50,818 nt of DNA. Source: Tulasnella sp. 424 (taxonomy: Eukaryota; Basidiomycota; Agaricomycetes; Cantharellales; Tulasnellaceae). A program made the translations under genes and the position numbers. The notes under the pieces are model-generated. The model searched no databases and was not told the DNA's origin. It was given only the letters and a program-made list of their open reading frames with translations. This document shows, piece by piece, positions 11,575 to 23,100 of this stretch. The number at the start of each line of letters is the position of its first letter. The first letter of the stretch is position 1. Where the stretch lies: assembly GCA_019633425.1 (NCBI GenBank), contig WSUB01000237.1:1-50818 (forward strand). Reading direction: 5' to 3'.

Positions 11575-14035
11575 ATGGTCAAGGAATTCAATGGCAGGCC
11601 ACCTGATATGATAGATTCGGCCGTTCAGCAGCTCGAGGCGAACCCGGTGGCATTTATGGGACCATGGTTCGTTGCAATGGTCTCCTTTTTCTTTTGTGTG
11701 TGTGTGTTTCCAACAGCTGTATGCCTCCTTTATCAAGGTTCTTGGGTCTTATTGGTCTTACATATATGTTGGTAAGCCACAGTCTTCGACATTGGACGAC
11801 GGCGCGAAATAACAAAAACCTGAACGTTTAGGGCATCCTGGGCACTCAAGCAACAAAATATTTTTCTACCTTTGGATACGAATCATTGCATTTGTTTCTG
11901 CTGGTAGTTTCTTGTATTCTCTTGTTACTGTGAGTACCGTGTGGAGCGCTAAACGTCCAAAGGAGGAAGACTGACGAGCGCGCTCCGTGCCGATCTAACA
12001 GCAGCCAGTGGGTAATATTCGTAATCGCCCAGTGGAATCGGTGTGTTGTGAAGTTAGTGGCTTTTTTAATCTCCACCGAGCCGAGATGATGATAACGATT
12101 CCTCTGGCGGGCTGTCAGCTACGGTGATTTGAGGTAAGCCGATGGGCTCCTCATCTCTTAACCTCTTAATGGACCTTGATTTATTACAGACGATTTGCGG
12201 AGGTCCCATGGGAACTGGTGGCACTCCCGGTCACCTTATGGACTACAATCTTCGTTGCTCAGCTGTTCTTCGCATCGCGATGCTATACCTTGTATGGTCG
12301 CAACAAGCTACTTTTCGGAGTCCTTCTCTTCGGTAAGCCCTCCCAGCTTGGAGGAGAAACGTTCATTCTGATTGCAAGTGCTGTGGACAGGAATGACGGC
12401 TGGTCTGGGAATGTTTATGGTCTTTGCAGCAACAATAGCGAGGGATCCTTTCAATGAGCCGAGTCTCAAAAAGTCATGTAAGCGTCGCTGTCATTCCCAT
12501 TTGTGTGCTTGATTTTGACTTCTGCAATGCTTCTCAGCGATTTCTGGTCTCGCTGTCAACGTCGGTAAGCTAGTCGTATCCAAATTTCTCGTTGCCAGGA
12601 CATTACACTGATCAAGTGTCGTCGTAGCCACGGACGTTGCAATCACGGGACTCACGTTGTGGAAACTAGGACGAGGTGGTAAAATGTACAGTCCCCAAAC
12701 GCAAAACGGTTTCCACAGACTTCGAAGTATGACGGTGGAAGCGGCCGTGCCTCCAACTGTGTGCGTAATCCTCAACATCAGTTCTTATTTGGGAATGGTG
12801 AGCGGGCGGCTCGGTTTTCAACTCCAAGATCGAACAAGGTGAAATTTTGGTTTTTTACGTCGTGCTTTGTTTTCACAGGGCGATAAGAACCAAGTCTCTG
12901 TCTTTTTCGCAGCCATAAACCCTGCGCTTTATGTTTGGTCTATGATGTTCACACTGAACTCGTGAGTGATGCTCGTTCACTGGACCTCCGTGCCCTTTCG
13001 TAGCAATATTTTCTGAATGCTTTGAATCTTTGCTTCTCGTTCACGGCAGTCGAGTGGCGATTCGGCAGACATTCAACTCCTGGAACGACTACGAGGATGA
13101 TACTTTCAGTGCAGGCTTCCAATTCGCGCGTCCTCAAGCGCCAAATTTGAAAAACGAACAAAGTGTGGGTCCACGATCAGACTCTTCCTCTTCTAGCCTC
13201 ACAAACGGGGTCTTTCCCCCTGGGTTTTAGAACCCTCCGGCCTCGAAATTTGCTGGTCTTTCCAAGCCCTATTCTCTGACCTAGGACATCGAAGAAGCTA
13301 CTACGACTCTCACCACCGGGCCTGAACTACTTCACCTCGCGAGAGCTTCGATGATCTCTAAGAGTACTCGGCGCTCGGGGAAGACGCCAGCAAGGAGGAT
13401 GTCTAAGTGAGGGTAGATTTCGTCGTTAACACGAAAAGGCAGTTACCGTAAGATCATACTCAGAGTCTGATTCGATCAGGATGGTCCTCCACATAATGCA
13501 GTTAGTAACACAAACCAAGCTAAAATTGGAAGCATCGGCACAGAATGTTTGTAACGTTATTTTGTTTGAATGTCAACGTACGCACCTGTATGGACGTTTT
13601 CGTCTAATAAGGGACTGTAAACATAGTTATATGCCCCGCGCTCGTTCTGTCACCTTTCCCCTCTCTGCCCGTGTTTTCCTCCCATCTCTGCTATGCTTCA
13701 TCGACCCCGATCGCGGTGCTCTGAGTTGGGGGCGTCTTCGAATGAGGATATGTTCCGAAACGTTGCCAAAGGTCGGGTCGTGAAAGTAGAGTTCCTCCTA
13801 ATTCCAGCGTGAATGGCCAGAGCCTCTCATTCCTAACGCACTCCGGTGTGCTTGGCATTACCATACGAGCGAACGCTGATGCGAATTCTCCCCGAAGGAC
13901 GCGAACCCCAAGCGGCGCGCCTCGATGTGGACTAACGTTCACGTCCCTTCAGGACTTGAGAAGCCTGGGATCGGATAATCATTGCACTGACTAAACTTAG
14001 GAGCGAGCCCCACAGGATATTTCCTTCAGGCTATA
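10488..14035. repeat. Tandem segmental duplication, unit 1 (contains gene D)
   Basis: This is the first of three direct repeats that each include upstream sequence, a complete gene and about 0.65 kb of downstream sequence. The unit begins where similarity to unit 2 becomes clear (CGGTCGCTCGTAGAGTGTTAG against CGGTCGCTCTGTAGCGTGTTAG at 14401) and ends near TTCAGGCTATAGCTAA. The start-codon spacing from D to E is 4001 bp. Boundaries are judged by eye and may shift by tens of bases. Unit 1 lacks the relic exons that open units 2 and 3. Confidence 0.7.
11575..13410 (+). CDS. Array gene D: DUF6534-like membrane protein (first of the D-E-F triplet)
   Basis: Twelve exons are in phase: start ATG 11575 (MVKEFNGRPPDMIDSAV...), exon 1 ending 11666, microexon 12119-12133 (YGDL in place of YGDW), exon 11 at 13050-13164 and last exon 13285-13410. 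The product is about 345 residues. Motifs include TKYFSTFGYES, QLFFASRCYTLYGRNKL, TDVAITGLTLWKL, TVEAAVPPTVCVILN and MMFTLNS. Compared with E and F, the last exon carries a 21-nt in-frame deletion that removes the TAG at which E and F stop, followed by a one-base loss, so D ends with a different basic tail (STRRSGKTPARRMSK). The conserved leader lies immediately upstream. Confidence 0.88.
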
Positions 14036-14043
14036 GCTAAATA

Positions 14044-14420
14044 CTAATGCGCCAATCATCAAGCATCTGATTGCAAGTACGAGCAAGCGGTCGGTGCAAT
14101 TTCTTTTCCCATCGCTGCACTGCAGGGCGTGTTTACGCGCCATCCCGCGGCTGCAGAGGGGTTTCGTCGTTTAACGCTGCAATGTTCATTGGTCACTGTC
14201 GGAGCAATCGTGACTCTCATTGTAATGCCCGGGCCACCGTCCTCTGCGAGACCTTCCACTAACATGGCCCGCATCTGTGGCGGTGTTATCTTTGCCACTG
14301 CGCGAGGTTGTCTCCACGAAAGGAAACATAGACTCCACCTTGAACGTCGATGTCGTCTGAAGAGGGTACCACTTCAATACAGGATGCGCTTTGGTTGGCA
14401 CGGTCGCTCTGTAGCGTGTT
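14044..14420 (+). pseudogene. Relic of the last two exons of an array member
   Basis: The words AAGCATCTGATTGCAAGTACGAGC at 14060-14083 (given here only as a landmark; compare ...SSDCKYEQ) match the 3' end of exon 11 of genes G and H. A block resembling intron 11 of H follows, and then a decayed last exon near 14200-14300 that contains VTLIVMPGPPSSARPS, similar to the tail exon of G (VVLAVMPDPIRSS). No upstream exons are present. The closest relative is the 3' end of gene H on the opposite strand (25500-25770), with the same frameshifted tail. I infer a remnant of a former neighbour, left at a duplication breakpoint. Confidence 0.6.
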
Positions 14421-15575
14421 AGGATATCATTGTTTATAAGCCTGACCTCATCCGGCCGTGAAAAGCCTTGGCACAGGGCGTTTCCTACGCAGCTACTGTA
14501 TTCTTGCTGTCATTTTCTTGCCGTTCCCCTCCGGACTACATTGCTCCGTATACATAAGGGCGCCATGATGGAGCTTCAAGCCGCCATTCCGCGAAACCCA
14601 GGATCGGTCTCCCCTGAACTTGTGCAAGTTATTCACTCGAGCTATTCTTCTCATAGCGAGAGTGCCGAGACCAGACAAGCAGACTAGGATCTCAATTGGA
14701 GGCGGGGACGATGGCTGCCCGTATCCAGGGTCCAGATGAAATGGCATAACCTCATCCGGCTATCCCGAGTAAGTTTTCCATCGCAGCATCTCAAAAATAT
14801 TCGGCCTCGTCCCTGAAGGAAGTCCGCTCGCAATAGCAGTCATCTATTCGACGGTAACGAGTGCGGTATTTAGTTGTATCGACTTGGCTGCCTGATTGTT
14901 GATTACGGCGCGTGACTCAAGAACGTTACTGAAGCCATGGTACAATCTTAAGGGCAGTATGAGTGGAAACCGTTTAGAAGACTAGCCAGAAGGCGGGCAT
15001 TCCTGAGGAGCCCGCGGGATAGCAAGTTGTCCAAGGTGGCGTTGTTGAGGATACCGATTTTCATTTTCGTGAAAGGCGCGCGGCACGCTGCAGGTCTGGT
15101 CAGGATTGAAAACTGCTGAATCGAGACCACAGGAATTGTATTTAAGGCAGCCCTACTTCTGCGGTGTAGATGAGCATTCGGTGAAGCTTTTCGTTCGTTG
15201 GCTATAGCAAAGATCTGGGGGTCGCTCTGCTTTTGTCGTGTTTGATCGTGGCTGCGATAAAGTAAAAGTCTGTGAAAGTCCGTTGTTCAGGGTCGCGGTC
15301 CGGTGACTAGCGAGGTGCCCGCGATCCAGTCCCTTCACAACCTCTATGAAAAGCTCCCAACACACCCCGACTCGCTGATAACACCGCGCTCTCCTTTTTC
15401 ACCCCGATCGAGTTTTCGTTTGTCTGCGCAGCTCACAGTTCGCCGTTGACGACTAATCATTTGAACCTTCCTCTACCACCCCCCCCCCCCTTTTTTAATC
15501 CTCACCAGGACTCCAGAGTTGGAGCGCTCGCCTTTGATTCGTTTCCCCGACACTCGCAAGCAACGATAGGCGGAA

Positions 15576-17371
15576 ATGGTCCAGGAATCCAATGACAGGC
15601 CGCCTGATATGGTAGAAATGGCCTTTCAGCAATTCGAGGCAAACCCGGTGGCATATATGGCACCATGGTTCGTTGCAATGGTCTCCTTCGTGTGTGTGTA
15701 TGTTTTCAACAGTTGTATACCTCTTTTATCAAGGTTCTCAGGTCTCTTCTGTCTTACATTTATGTTGGTAAGGCCAACAGTCTTCGACATTGGACGACGG
15801 CGCGAAATAACAAAACACTGAACTTTTAGGGCATCCTGGGCACTCAAGCCACAAAATACTTTTCTACCTTTGGATACAAATCATTGCATTTGTTTCTGCT
15901 GGTAGTTTCTTCCATTCTTTTGCTAGTGTGAGTACCGTGTGGAGCGCTAAACGTCCAAAGGAGAAAGACTGACGAGCACGCTCCATGCCGATCCAACAGT
16001 GGCCAGTGGCTAGTGTTCGTAATGGCCCAGTGGAATCGATGGATCGTCAAGTTAGTGGCTTTTTCATCTCCACCCGGGCCGAGACGATACTAACGATTCC
16101 TCTGGCGGGCTGTTAGCTACGGTGATTGGAGGTAAGCCGATCGGCTCCTCATCTCTCAGTCTCTTAATGGACTTTGATTTATTACAGGCGAGTTGCGGAA
16201 ATCTCATGGGAGCTGGTGGCATTCCCGGTCGCCTCCTGGATCACAAACTTCGTTCCTCAGCTGTTCTTCGCATCGCGATGCTATTCCTTGTATGGTCGCA
16301 ATAAGCTAGTTTTTGGAGTCCTTCTCCTCGGTAAGCCATCCCCGCTTGCAGAAGGGGAACCGTTTTTAATTCCAAGTGGTGTGGACAGGAATGACCGCTA
16401 GTCTGGGAATGTTTATGGTCTTTGCGGCAACAGTAGCGAGGGATCCTCTCAATGTGCCGATTCTCAAAAAGTCATGTAAGTATCGCTGTCATTCTCATTT
16501 GTATGTCTGATTGCCTTCCATTTTTAACTTATGCAATGCTTTTCAGCGATTTCTGCTCTCGCTGTCAATGTCGGTAAGCTAGTCATATCCATTTTTTTCT
16601 TTGCCAGGACATTACGCTGATCAAGTGTCGTAGCCACGGACGTTGCAATTACGGGACTCACGCTGTGGAAACTAGGACGAGGAGGTGAAATGTACAGTCC
16701 TCAAACGCACCACGGTCTCCGCAGACTTCGAAATATGACGGTGGAAGCGGCCGTGCCTCCAACTGTTTGCGTAATCCTCATGGTCGCTTCTTTCTTGAGA
16801 ATGGTGAGCGGGCAGCTTGATTTTCGACTCTAAGATCGAACCAGATGAAATTTTGGATTTTACGTCGTGCTTTGTTTTCACAGGACAAGACGAACCAACT
16901 CTCTGTCTTTTTCACAGCCATAAACCCTGCGCTTTATGTTTGGTCTATGACGTTCACGCTGAACTCGTGAGTGGTGCTCGTTCACCTGACCTTCGTGCCC
17001 TTTCGTAGCAATCTTTTCTGAATGCTTTCAATCTTTGCTTCTCGTTCACAGCAGTCGAGTGGCGATTCGGCAGAAGTTTAACGTCTGGAACGACAACGAG
17101 GATGATACTCTTAGCGCAGGCTTCCAATTCGCGCGGCCTCGAACGCTACCTCTAAAATCCGAACAAAGGGTGGGTCCACGATCACAGCTTTCCTTTCTAG
17201 TCTCATAAACGGGGTCTTTCTTCCCTTGGATTTTAGAATCCTCCAGGCTCGAAATTCGTTGGTCTTTCCAAGCCCTTTTCTCTGATCTAGAACGTCGAAG
17301 AAGCCAATATCACTCTCACCACGAGGCCTAAACCACTCCGCCTCGCGAGAGCTTCAATGATCCCCGTCTAG
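15576..17371 (+). CDS. Array gene E: DUF6534-like membrane protein (second of the triplet)
   Basis: Twelve exons are in phase from ATG 15576 (MVQESNDRPPDMVEMAF...) to TAG 17369-17371. Differences from its sisters include APW in place of GPW at the end of exon 1, FGYKS in place of FGYES in exon 3, and MTFTLNS in place of MMFTLNS in exon 10. The membrane motifs QLFFASRCYSLYGRNKL, TDVAITGLTLWKL and TVEAAVPPTVCVILM are kept. The tail exon starts NVEEANITLTTRPKP and stops early; past the TAG the old frame still reads ESTRRSGED, resembling the full tail of gene C, so the stop is a derived truncation shared with F. Confidence 0.87.
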
Positions 17372-18074
17372 GACCTCGGTATCTCCGAGAGTACTCGGCG
17401 TTCTGGGGAAGATTCCAGCAGGGAGGATATCTAAGTGATGGTAGATTTCGTTGTTGACAAAAAAAAAGCAGTTGCCGTAAGATCAGACTCAGAATCTCAT
17501 TCGATCAGTATGGTCGCTCCACATAATGCAGTTGCTAACATAGACCAAGCTGGCATCGAAAGCATCGGACACGGAATGCTTGTAACGTTATTTTGTTTGA
17601 ATTTTAACGTACGCACCTGTCTGGATGTTTTCCTTTTTTTAATAAGGGACTGTAAACCCAATTTATACCCCGCACTCGTTCTGTCGCCTTTCCCCTCTCG
17701 GCCCGCGTCTTCCTCCCGTTTTTGCTATGCTTGGATGACCCCAATTGCGGTACTTGAGCTGGGGGTTTCTTCGGATGAGGATATGCTCCGAAACGTCGTC
17801 AAAGGTCGAGTCGTGAAAGTAGAGTTCCTCCTGATTCCGACGTGAATGGCCAGAGCCTCCCATTCCTAACGTACTCCGGCGTGCTTGGCATTACCACGCG
17901 AGTGAACGCTGATGCAAGTTCTCCCCCGAAGGACACGAACCCCAAGCGGTGCGCCTGATGTGGACTAACGTTCACGTCCCGTCAGTACTTGAGAAGCCTG
18001 GGATCGGAAAATCATTACACTGACTAACCTTAGGAGCGGGCCTCACAGGACATTTCCTTCAGGCTATAGCTAAT

Positions 18075-18440
18075 ACCGATTCGCCAATCTTCAAGCATCT
18101 GATTGCAATTACGAGCAAGGGGTCGGTGCAATTGTTTCCCCCATCGCTGCGCTGCAGGGCGTGTTTACGCTTCATCCCGCGGCTGCAGAGGGTTTTTGTC
18201 ATTTAACGCGGCAATGTCCATTGTTCACTGTCGGAGCAACGGTGACTCTCATTGTAATGCCCGGGCCACCGTCCCCTGCGAGACCTTCCACTAACATGGC
18301 CCAGGAACGCATCTGTGGCGGTGTTACCTTTGCCACTGCGCGAGGTTGTCTCCACCAAAGGATACATAGACTCCACCTTGAACCTTGATATCGTGTGAAC
18401 AGCGTACCGCTTTAATACAGGATGGCTTTGGTTGGCACGG
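18075..18440 (+). pseudogene. Second copy of the relic terminal exons
   Basis: This is the counterpart of 14044-14420 with the same order: an exon-11-like end, an intron-like block and a decayed tail exon (VTLIVMPGPPSPARPS). It keeps a few bases missing in the first relic (CCCAGGAACGC near 18300, resembling the QER of intact tails). It was evidently copied with the 4-kb unit. Confidence 0.6.
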
Positions 18441-19521
18441 TCGCTCTGTAGCGTGTTAGGATAGAATTGTTTATAAGCCTGACCTCATCCGGCCGTGAAA
18501 AGGCCTCGCCCGGGACGTCTTCCTACGCAGCTATCGTATCCTTGCTGTCACTTTCTTGCCGTTCCTCTCTGGACTACATTGCTCCGTATACATGAGGGCG
18601 CCACGATGGGGCTTCAGGCCGCCACTCCGCGAAAACCAGGATCTGTCTTTCCTGAACTTGTGCAAGTTATTCACTCGAGCTATTCTTGTCACAGCGAGAG
18701 TGCCGAAACCAGACAAGCAGACTAGGATCTCAATTGGAGGCGGGGACGATGGCTGCCCGTATCCAGGGTCCAGATGAAATGGCATAAGCTCATCCGACTA
18801 TCCTCAGTTTTTTCATCGCAGCATCTCAAAAATATTTTGCCATCGTCTTGACTTGGCTGCTTGAGTGTTAATTACGACGCGTGACTCATGAACGTTACTG
18901 GAGCGATGGTACAATCGTAAGGGCAGTATGAGTGGAAACGGTCTAGAAGACTAGCCAGAAGGCGGGCATTCCTGACGAGCCCGCGGGATAGCAAGTTGTC
19001 CAAGGTGGCGTTGTTGGGAATTTTCATTTTCATGAAAGGCGCGCGGCACGCTGCAGGTCTGGGCAGGATTGAAACCCGCTGAATCGAGACAACAGAAATT
19101 GTATCTGAGGTAGCCCTACTTCTGCGGTGTAGAGGAGCATTCGGTGAAGCTTTTCGTTCGTTGCCTATGGCAAAGATTCGGGGGTCGCTCTGCTTTTGTC
19201 GTGTTTGATCGTGGCTGCGGTAAAGTGAAAGTCCGTTATTCAGGGTCGGGGTCCGGTGACTAGCAGGTGCCCGTGATCCAGTCCCTTGGACCTCCACAAC
19301 CTCTATGAAAGCTCCCGTCGCTGATAAAACCGCGCTCTCCTTTTTCAACTCGATAGAGTTTCGTTTGTCTGCGCAGCTCACAGCTCGCCGTTGACGACTA
19401 CTCATTCGAACGTTCCTCACCACCAGCCGAACCACCTTTTTTAGTCCTCATCAGGCCTCCAGAGTTGGAGTGCTCGCCTTTGATTCGTTTTCCCGACACC
19501 CGCAAGCAACGATCGGCCGAA

Positions 19522-21262
19522 ATGATCAAGGAATTCAATGGCAGGCCGCCTCATAGAGTAGATATGGCCGCTCAGCAATTCGAGGCGAATCCGGTGGCAT
19601 ATATGGGACCATGGTTCGTTGGAATGTTCTCCTTCGTGTGTGTGTGTGTTTTCAACAGCTGTGCGCCTCTTTATCAAGGTTCTCAGGTTTCTTCTGTCTT
19701 ACATTTATGTTGGTAAGGCCAACAGTCTTCGACATCGGACGACGGCGCGAAATAACAAACCACTGAACCTTTAGGGCATCCTGGGCACTCAAGCCACAAA
19801 ATACTTTTCTACCTTTGGATACGAGTCGTTGCATTTGTTTCTGCTGGTAGTTTCTTGTATTCTCTTGTTAATGTAAGTACCATGTGGAGCGCTAAACGTC
19901 CAAGGAGAAAGACTTACGAGCACGCTCCGTGCCGATCCAACAGCAGCCAGTGGCTGATACTCGTAATAGCCCAGTGGGATCGGTGGGTTGCGAAGTTAGT
20001 GGCTTTTTTTATCTCCACCCGGGCCGAGACGATACTAACGATTCCTCTGGCGGGCTGTTAGCTACGGTGATTGGAGGTAAGCCGATGGGCTCCTCATCTC
20101 TCAGCCTCTTAATGGACTTTGATTTATTACAGACGACTTGCGGAGATCCCATGGGAGCTGGTGGCATTCCCGGTCGCCTCATGGATCACAAATTTCGTTC
20201 CTCAACTGTTCTTCGCATCGCGATGCTATACCTTATATGGTCGCAACAAGCTACTTTTTGGAGTCCTTCTCCTCGGTATGCCCTCCCTGCTTGCAGAAGG
20301 AGAAAGGTTTTTAATTCCAAGTGCTGTGGACAGGAATGACGGTTAGTCTGGGAATGTTTATGGTCTTTGCGGCAACAATAGCTAGGGATCCTTTCAATTT
20401 GCCGATTCTCAAAAAGTCATGTAAGCATTGCTGTCATTCTCATTTGTATGTCCGATTGCCTTCCATTTCTAACTGATGGAATGCCTTTCAGCGATTTCTG
20501 CTCTCGTTGTCAATGTCGGTAAGCTAGTCTTTCTCATTGCCAGGACATTACACTGAGCAAGTGTCGTAGCCACGGACGTTGCAATTACGGGACTCACGTT
20601 GTGGAAACTAGGACGGGGAGGTGAAATGTACGGTCCCCAAACGCAACACGGTCTCCGCAGACTTCGAAATATGACGGTGGAAGCGGCCGTGCCCCCAACT
20701 GTCTGCGTAATCCTCATGGTCGCTTCTTTCTTGGGAATGGTGAGCGGGCGGCTTGATTTTCGACTCTAAGATCGAACCAGATGGAACTTTGGATTTTAAG
20801 TCGTGCTTTTTTTTACAGGACAAGACGAACGAACTCTCTGTCTTTTTCTCAGCCATAAACCCTGCGCTTTATGTTTGGTCTATGATGTTCACGCTGAACT
20901 CGTGAGTGGTGCTCGTTCACCTGACCTTCGTGCCCTTTCGTAGCAATCTTTTCTGAATGCTTTCAATCTTTGCTTCTCGTTCACGGCAGTCGAGTGGCTA
21001 TTCGGCAGAAGTTTAATGCCTGGAACGACAACGAGGATGATACTCTCAGCGCAGGCTTCCAATTCGCGCGTCCTCAAACGCCACATCTGAAATCTGAACA
21101 AATGGTGGGTCCACAATCACAGCTTTTCTTTCTAGTCTCATAAACGGGGTCTTTCTTCCCAAGCCTTATTCTCTGATCTAGAACGTCGAAGAAGCCAATA
21201 TCACTCTCATCACGAGGTCTGAACCACTCTACCCCGCGAGAGCTTCAATGATCTCCGTCTAG
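19522..21262 (+). CDS. Array gene F: DUF6534-like membrane protein (third of the triplet)
   Basis: Twelve exons are in phase from ATG 19522 (MIKEFNGRPPHRVDMAAQ...) to TAG 21260-21262, with the microexon at 20062-20076 (YGDW). Motifs are TKYFSTFGYES, IQWLILVIAQWDRW, QLFFASRCYTLYGRNKL, TDVAITGLTLWKL, TVEAAVPPTVCVILM and MMFTLNS. The tail (NVEEANITLITRSEP...) ends at the same TAG as E. Sequence outside the exons is nearly as similar to E as the exons are, consistent with recent duplication. Confidence 0.87.
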
Positions 21263-22018
21263 GACCACGGTACCTCCGAGAGTACCCGGCGTTCTGGAGA
21301 CGATTCCAGCAGGGAGGATGTCTAATTGATTGTCGATTTCGTCGCTGACACGAAAAGGCAGCTACCGTAAGATCATGCTCAGAGTCTCACTCGATCAGTA
21401 TGGTCGCACCACATAATGCAGTTGCTCACATAAACCAAGCTGGCATCGTAAGCATCGGACACGGAATGCTTGTAACGTTATTTTGTTCGAATATTAACGT
21501 ACGCACCTGTATGGATGTTTTCATTTAATAAGGGAGTGTAAACACAATTTATTCCCCGCACTCGTTCTGTCGCCTTTCCCCTCTTGGCCCGCGTTTTCCT
21601 CCCGTTTTTGCTATGTTTCAACGACCTCAATGGCGGTACTTGAGCTGGGGGTTTCTTCGAATGAGGATATGCTCCGAAACCTTGCCAAAGGTCGGGTTGG
21701 GAAAGTAGAGTTCCTCTTAATTCCGGCGTGAATAACCAGAGCCTCTCATTCCTAGAGTACTCCGGCTTCCTTGGCGTTGCCATGCGAGTGAACGTTGGTG
21801 CGAGTTCTCCACGAAGGGCAAGAACCCCAAGCGGCGCGTCTCGAATCGATGTGGACTGACGGTCACGTCACTTCAGGACTTGGGGTTGGGAACTCATTTG
21901 CACTGACCAACCTTGGGAGCGGGCCTCACAGGATATTTCCTTCAGGTTATAGCTGAATACTGGTCTGAGTCCGACCCTCACTAAACACACATGATCCTCC
22001 GCCCTTCCCTCCCCCCGG

Positions 22019-22120
22019 GATGCCGTTACGTTATCGTCATTGTGGTTTACAACCGTTTATTTATTTCTTCCGGAGCATTAGGGTCAACCCAAGATAAATT
22101 CGACTCGCCGTCGGGGCACC
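22019..22120 (-). repeat. Dispersed repeat, copy 2
   Basis: This is the reverse-strand partner of 3788-3895. On this strand it reads GGTGCCCC...TTTATCTT...CCGGAAG...CGATAACG...CGGCATCC. The flanks differ from those of copy 1, so the two are separate insertions of one repeat and not part of a larger duplication. Confidence 0.5.
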
Positions 22121-22168
22121 GCGTACTGTATATGTGACATACCGCGATGCTTGGCTAGTTGAAATATG

Positions 22169-22194
22169 GCGCGAACTCGGATCCGAGTTCGCGC
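22169..22194. repeat. Perfect 26-bp palindrome
   Basis: The half-site GCGCGAACTCGGA is followed directly by its exact reverse complement, with no spacer, centred between 22181 and 22182. Pairing breaks at the next base on each side (G against T). A perfect uninterrupted palindrome of this length is unlikely by chance in 50 kb. It could be a cruciform-forming site, a binding site for a dimeric protein, or the fused ends of a transposon. Confidence 0.8.
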
Positions 22195-23031
22195 TTCGCG
22201 GAGCCGCTGGCTGTCTGATCATCCAACTCAAGGCTGCGACAGAGGTACGTTTTTCGTATACGTCGGACGGGGACCGAACATTCCAGGCGATCAACACTAG
22301 CTCCTGGTCTCAGCGAGGATCCGAGATTTTGGGAAACCTCGCGGGGCATTGGCGTTTGAAGTTTGAACTGGGCTAGGGCAGGATCATCATCGTTTCATCC
22401 ACTGCGTCTGTGCTACTGAGGTTCACGTCATTAGAATTCTATTATTATCCCGGTCTCGGTCAACATGTCTGCATCACAACCAGCAGGGATGATGACGTAA
22501 CAGGGTCGATTCTACGTAATGATGAAGCCCCTTCGGGCCCGGTCGTCTCCCCGAATTCCTGCTTTGCGGGTGAAAACTCCTTCAGGATACCTTAGCAAGG
22601 GGCATCTCCCATTCTAAGACAGGGTAGTTCAATTATAGTCAGATCGAAACTGATCAAGAAGGCAGAAATTATACCCGAAGCAGTGATAACTACCAAGTCA
22701 AGCGATGTTCAGGCATTGTTTGACCGAAAAGCCCCCAAGAAACGGTCATTCGTTACCTCGCTTTTTGCATTCAAAGGTCTTGATTCCCAGGTGCACCGCA
22801 TACAGCGCGTGCAGGGTCAGGTGACGAGCGCATGCCCGGTTTCTCGGAGCTCGGCAACTTCTTTATATATCCTTCAAGCATGCTGGATCGCTGAGGCATG
22901 CCCCGATCTCCCGTTCTTTCCTGCATCGATTTTCGTCAGTCCACATAGCTCAGATCTCATCACTCACTCTCAGAACCGAAAGCCGCTCATATTCCTCGCC
23001 ACCACCAACCCTCGACCTCCTCCGAAGCCCC

Positions 23032-23100
23032 AGCAGTGCTCCAGTGTTGGCGTGTCGTGATTTGTTCCCCCTAAACACTCGAATGCATTGGTAGTCAAAC
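23032..23100 (+). promoter_or_regulatory. Conserved 5' leader of array genes (gene G example)
   Basis: The 70 bases before the ATG of G contain GCAGTGCTCCA, then a GTGTCGTGATTTGTTCCCC-type block, then AACACTCG, then the start codon. The same three blocks in the same order precede A (about 1727-1654), C (about 9930-9855), D (about 11505-11574), E (about 15510-15575), F (about 19456-19521) and, more weakly, H (27337-27403). As it is non-coding and conserved across divergent paralogues, it is probably a core promoter or 5' untranslated control region. B, I, J, K and L do not show it clearly. Confidence 0.6.

Larger units (their letters stand above)
14036..18063. repeat. Tandem segmental duplication, unit 2 (contains gene E)
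   Basis: This second direct repeat opens with a relic of array exons 11-12 (14044-14420), continues with the same upstream sequence as unit 1, then gene E and its downstream block (17372-18063), which mirrors 13411-14035. A run of twelve C and six T at 15479-15496, just upstream of gene E, is absent from the matching places in units 1 and 3. Confidence 0.7.
18064..21962. repeat. Tandem segmental duplication, unit 3 (contains gene F)
   Basis: This third direct repeat is shorter than unit 2 (start-codon spacing E to F is 3946 bp). One cause is a deletion of roughly 80 bases at about 18842, where unit 2 still has 14815-14895. Similarity ends at TTCAGGTTATAGCTGAATACT near 21962, after which the sequence is unrelated to units 1 and 2. 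Confidence 0.7.
21963..23100. other. Spacer between genes F and G
   Basis: This spacer contains the second copy of the dispersed repeat, a perfect palindrome and the conserved leader of G, each listed separately. An open frame at 22683-23060 (plus, 125 codons) runs into that leader and shows no recognisable motif. No further gene or RNA is seen. Confidence 0.4.

Noticed and set aside
14129..14422. Plus-strand frame of 97 codons between D and E
   Set aside because: Most of it is explained by the relic terminal exons of an array member and not by an independent gene.
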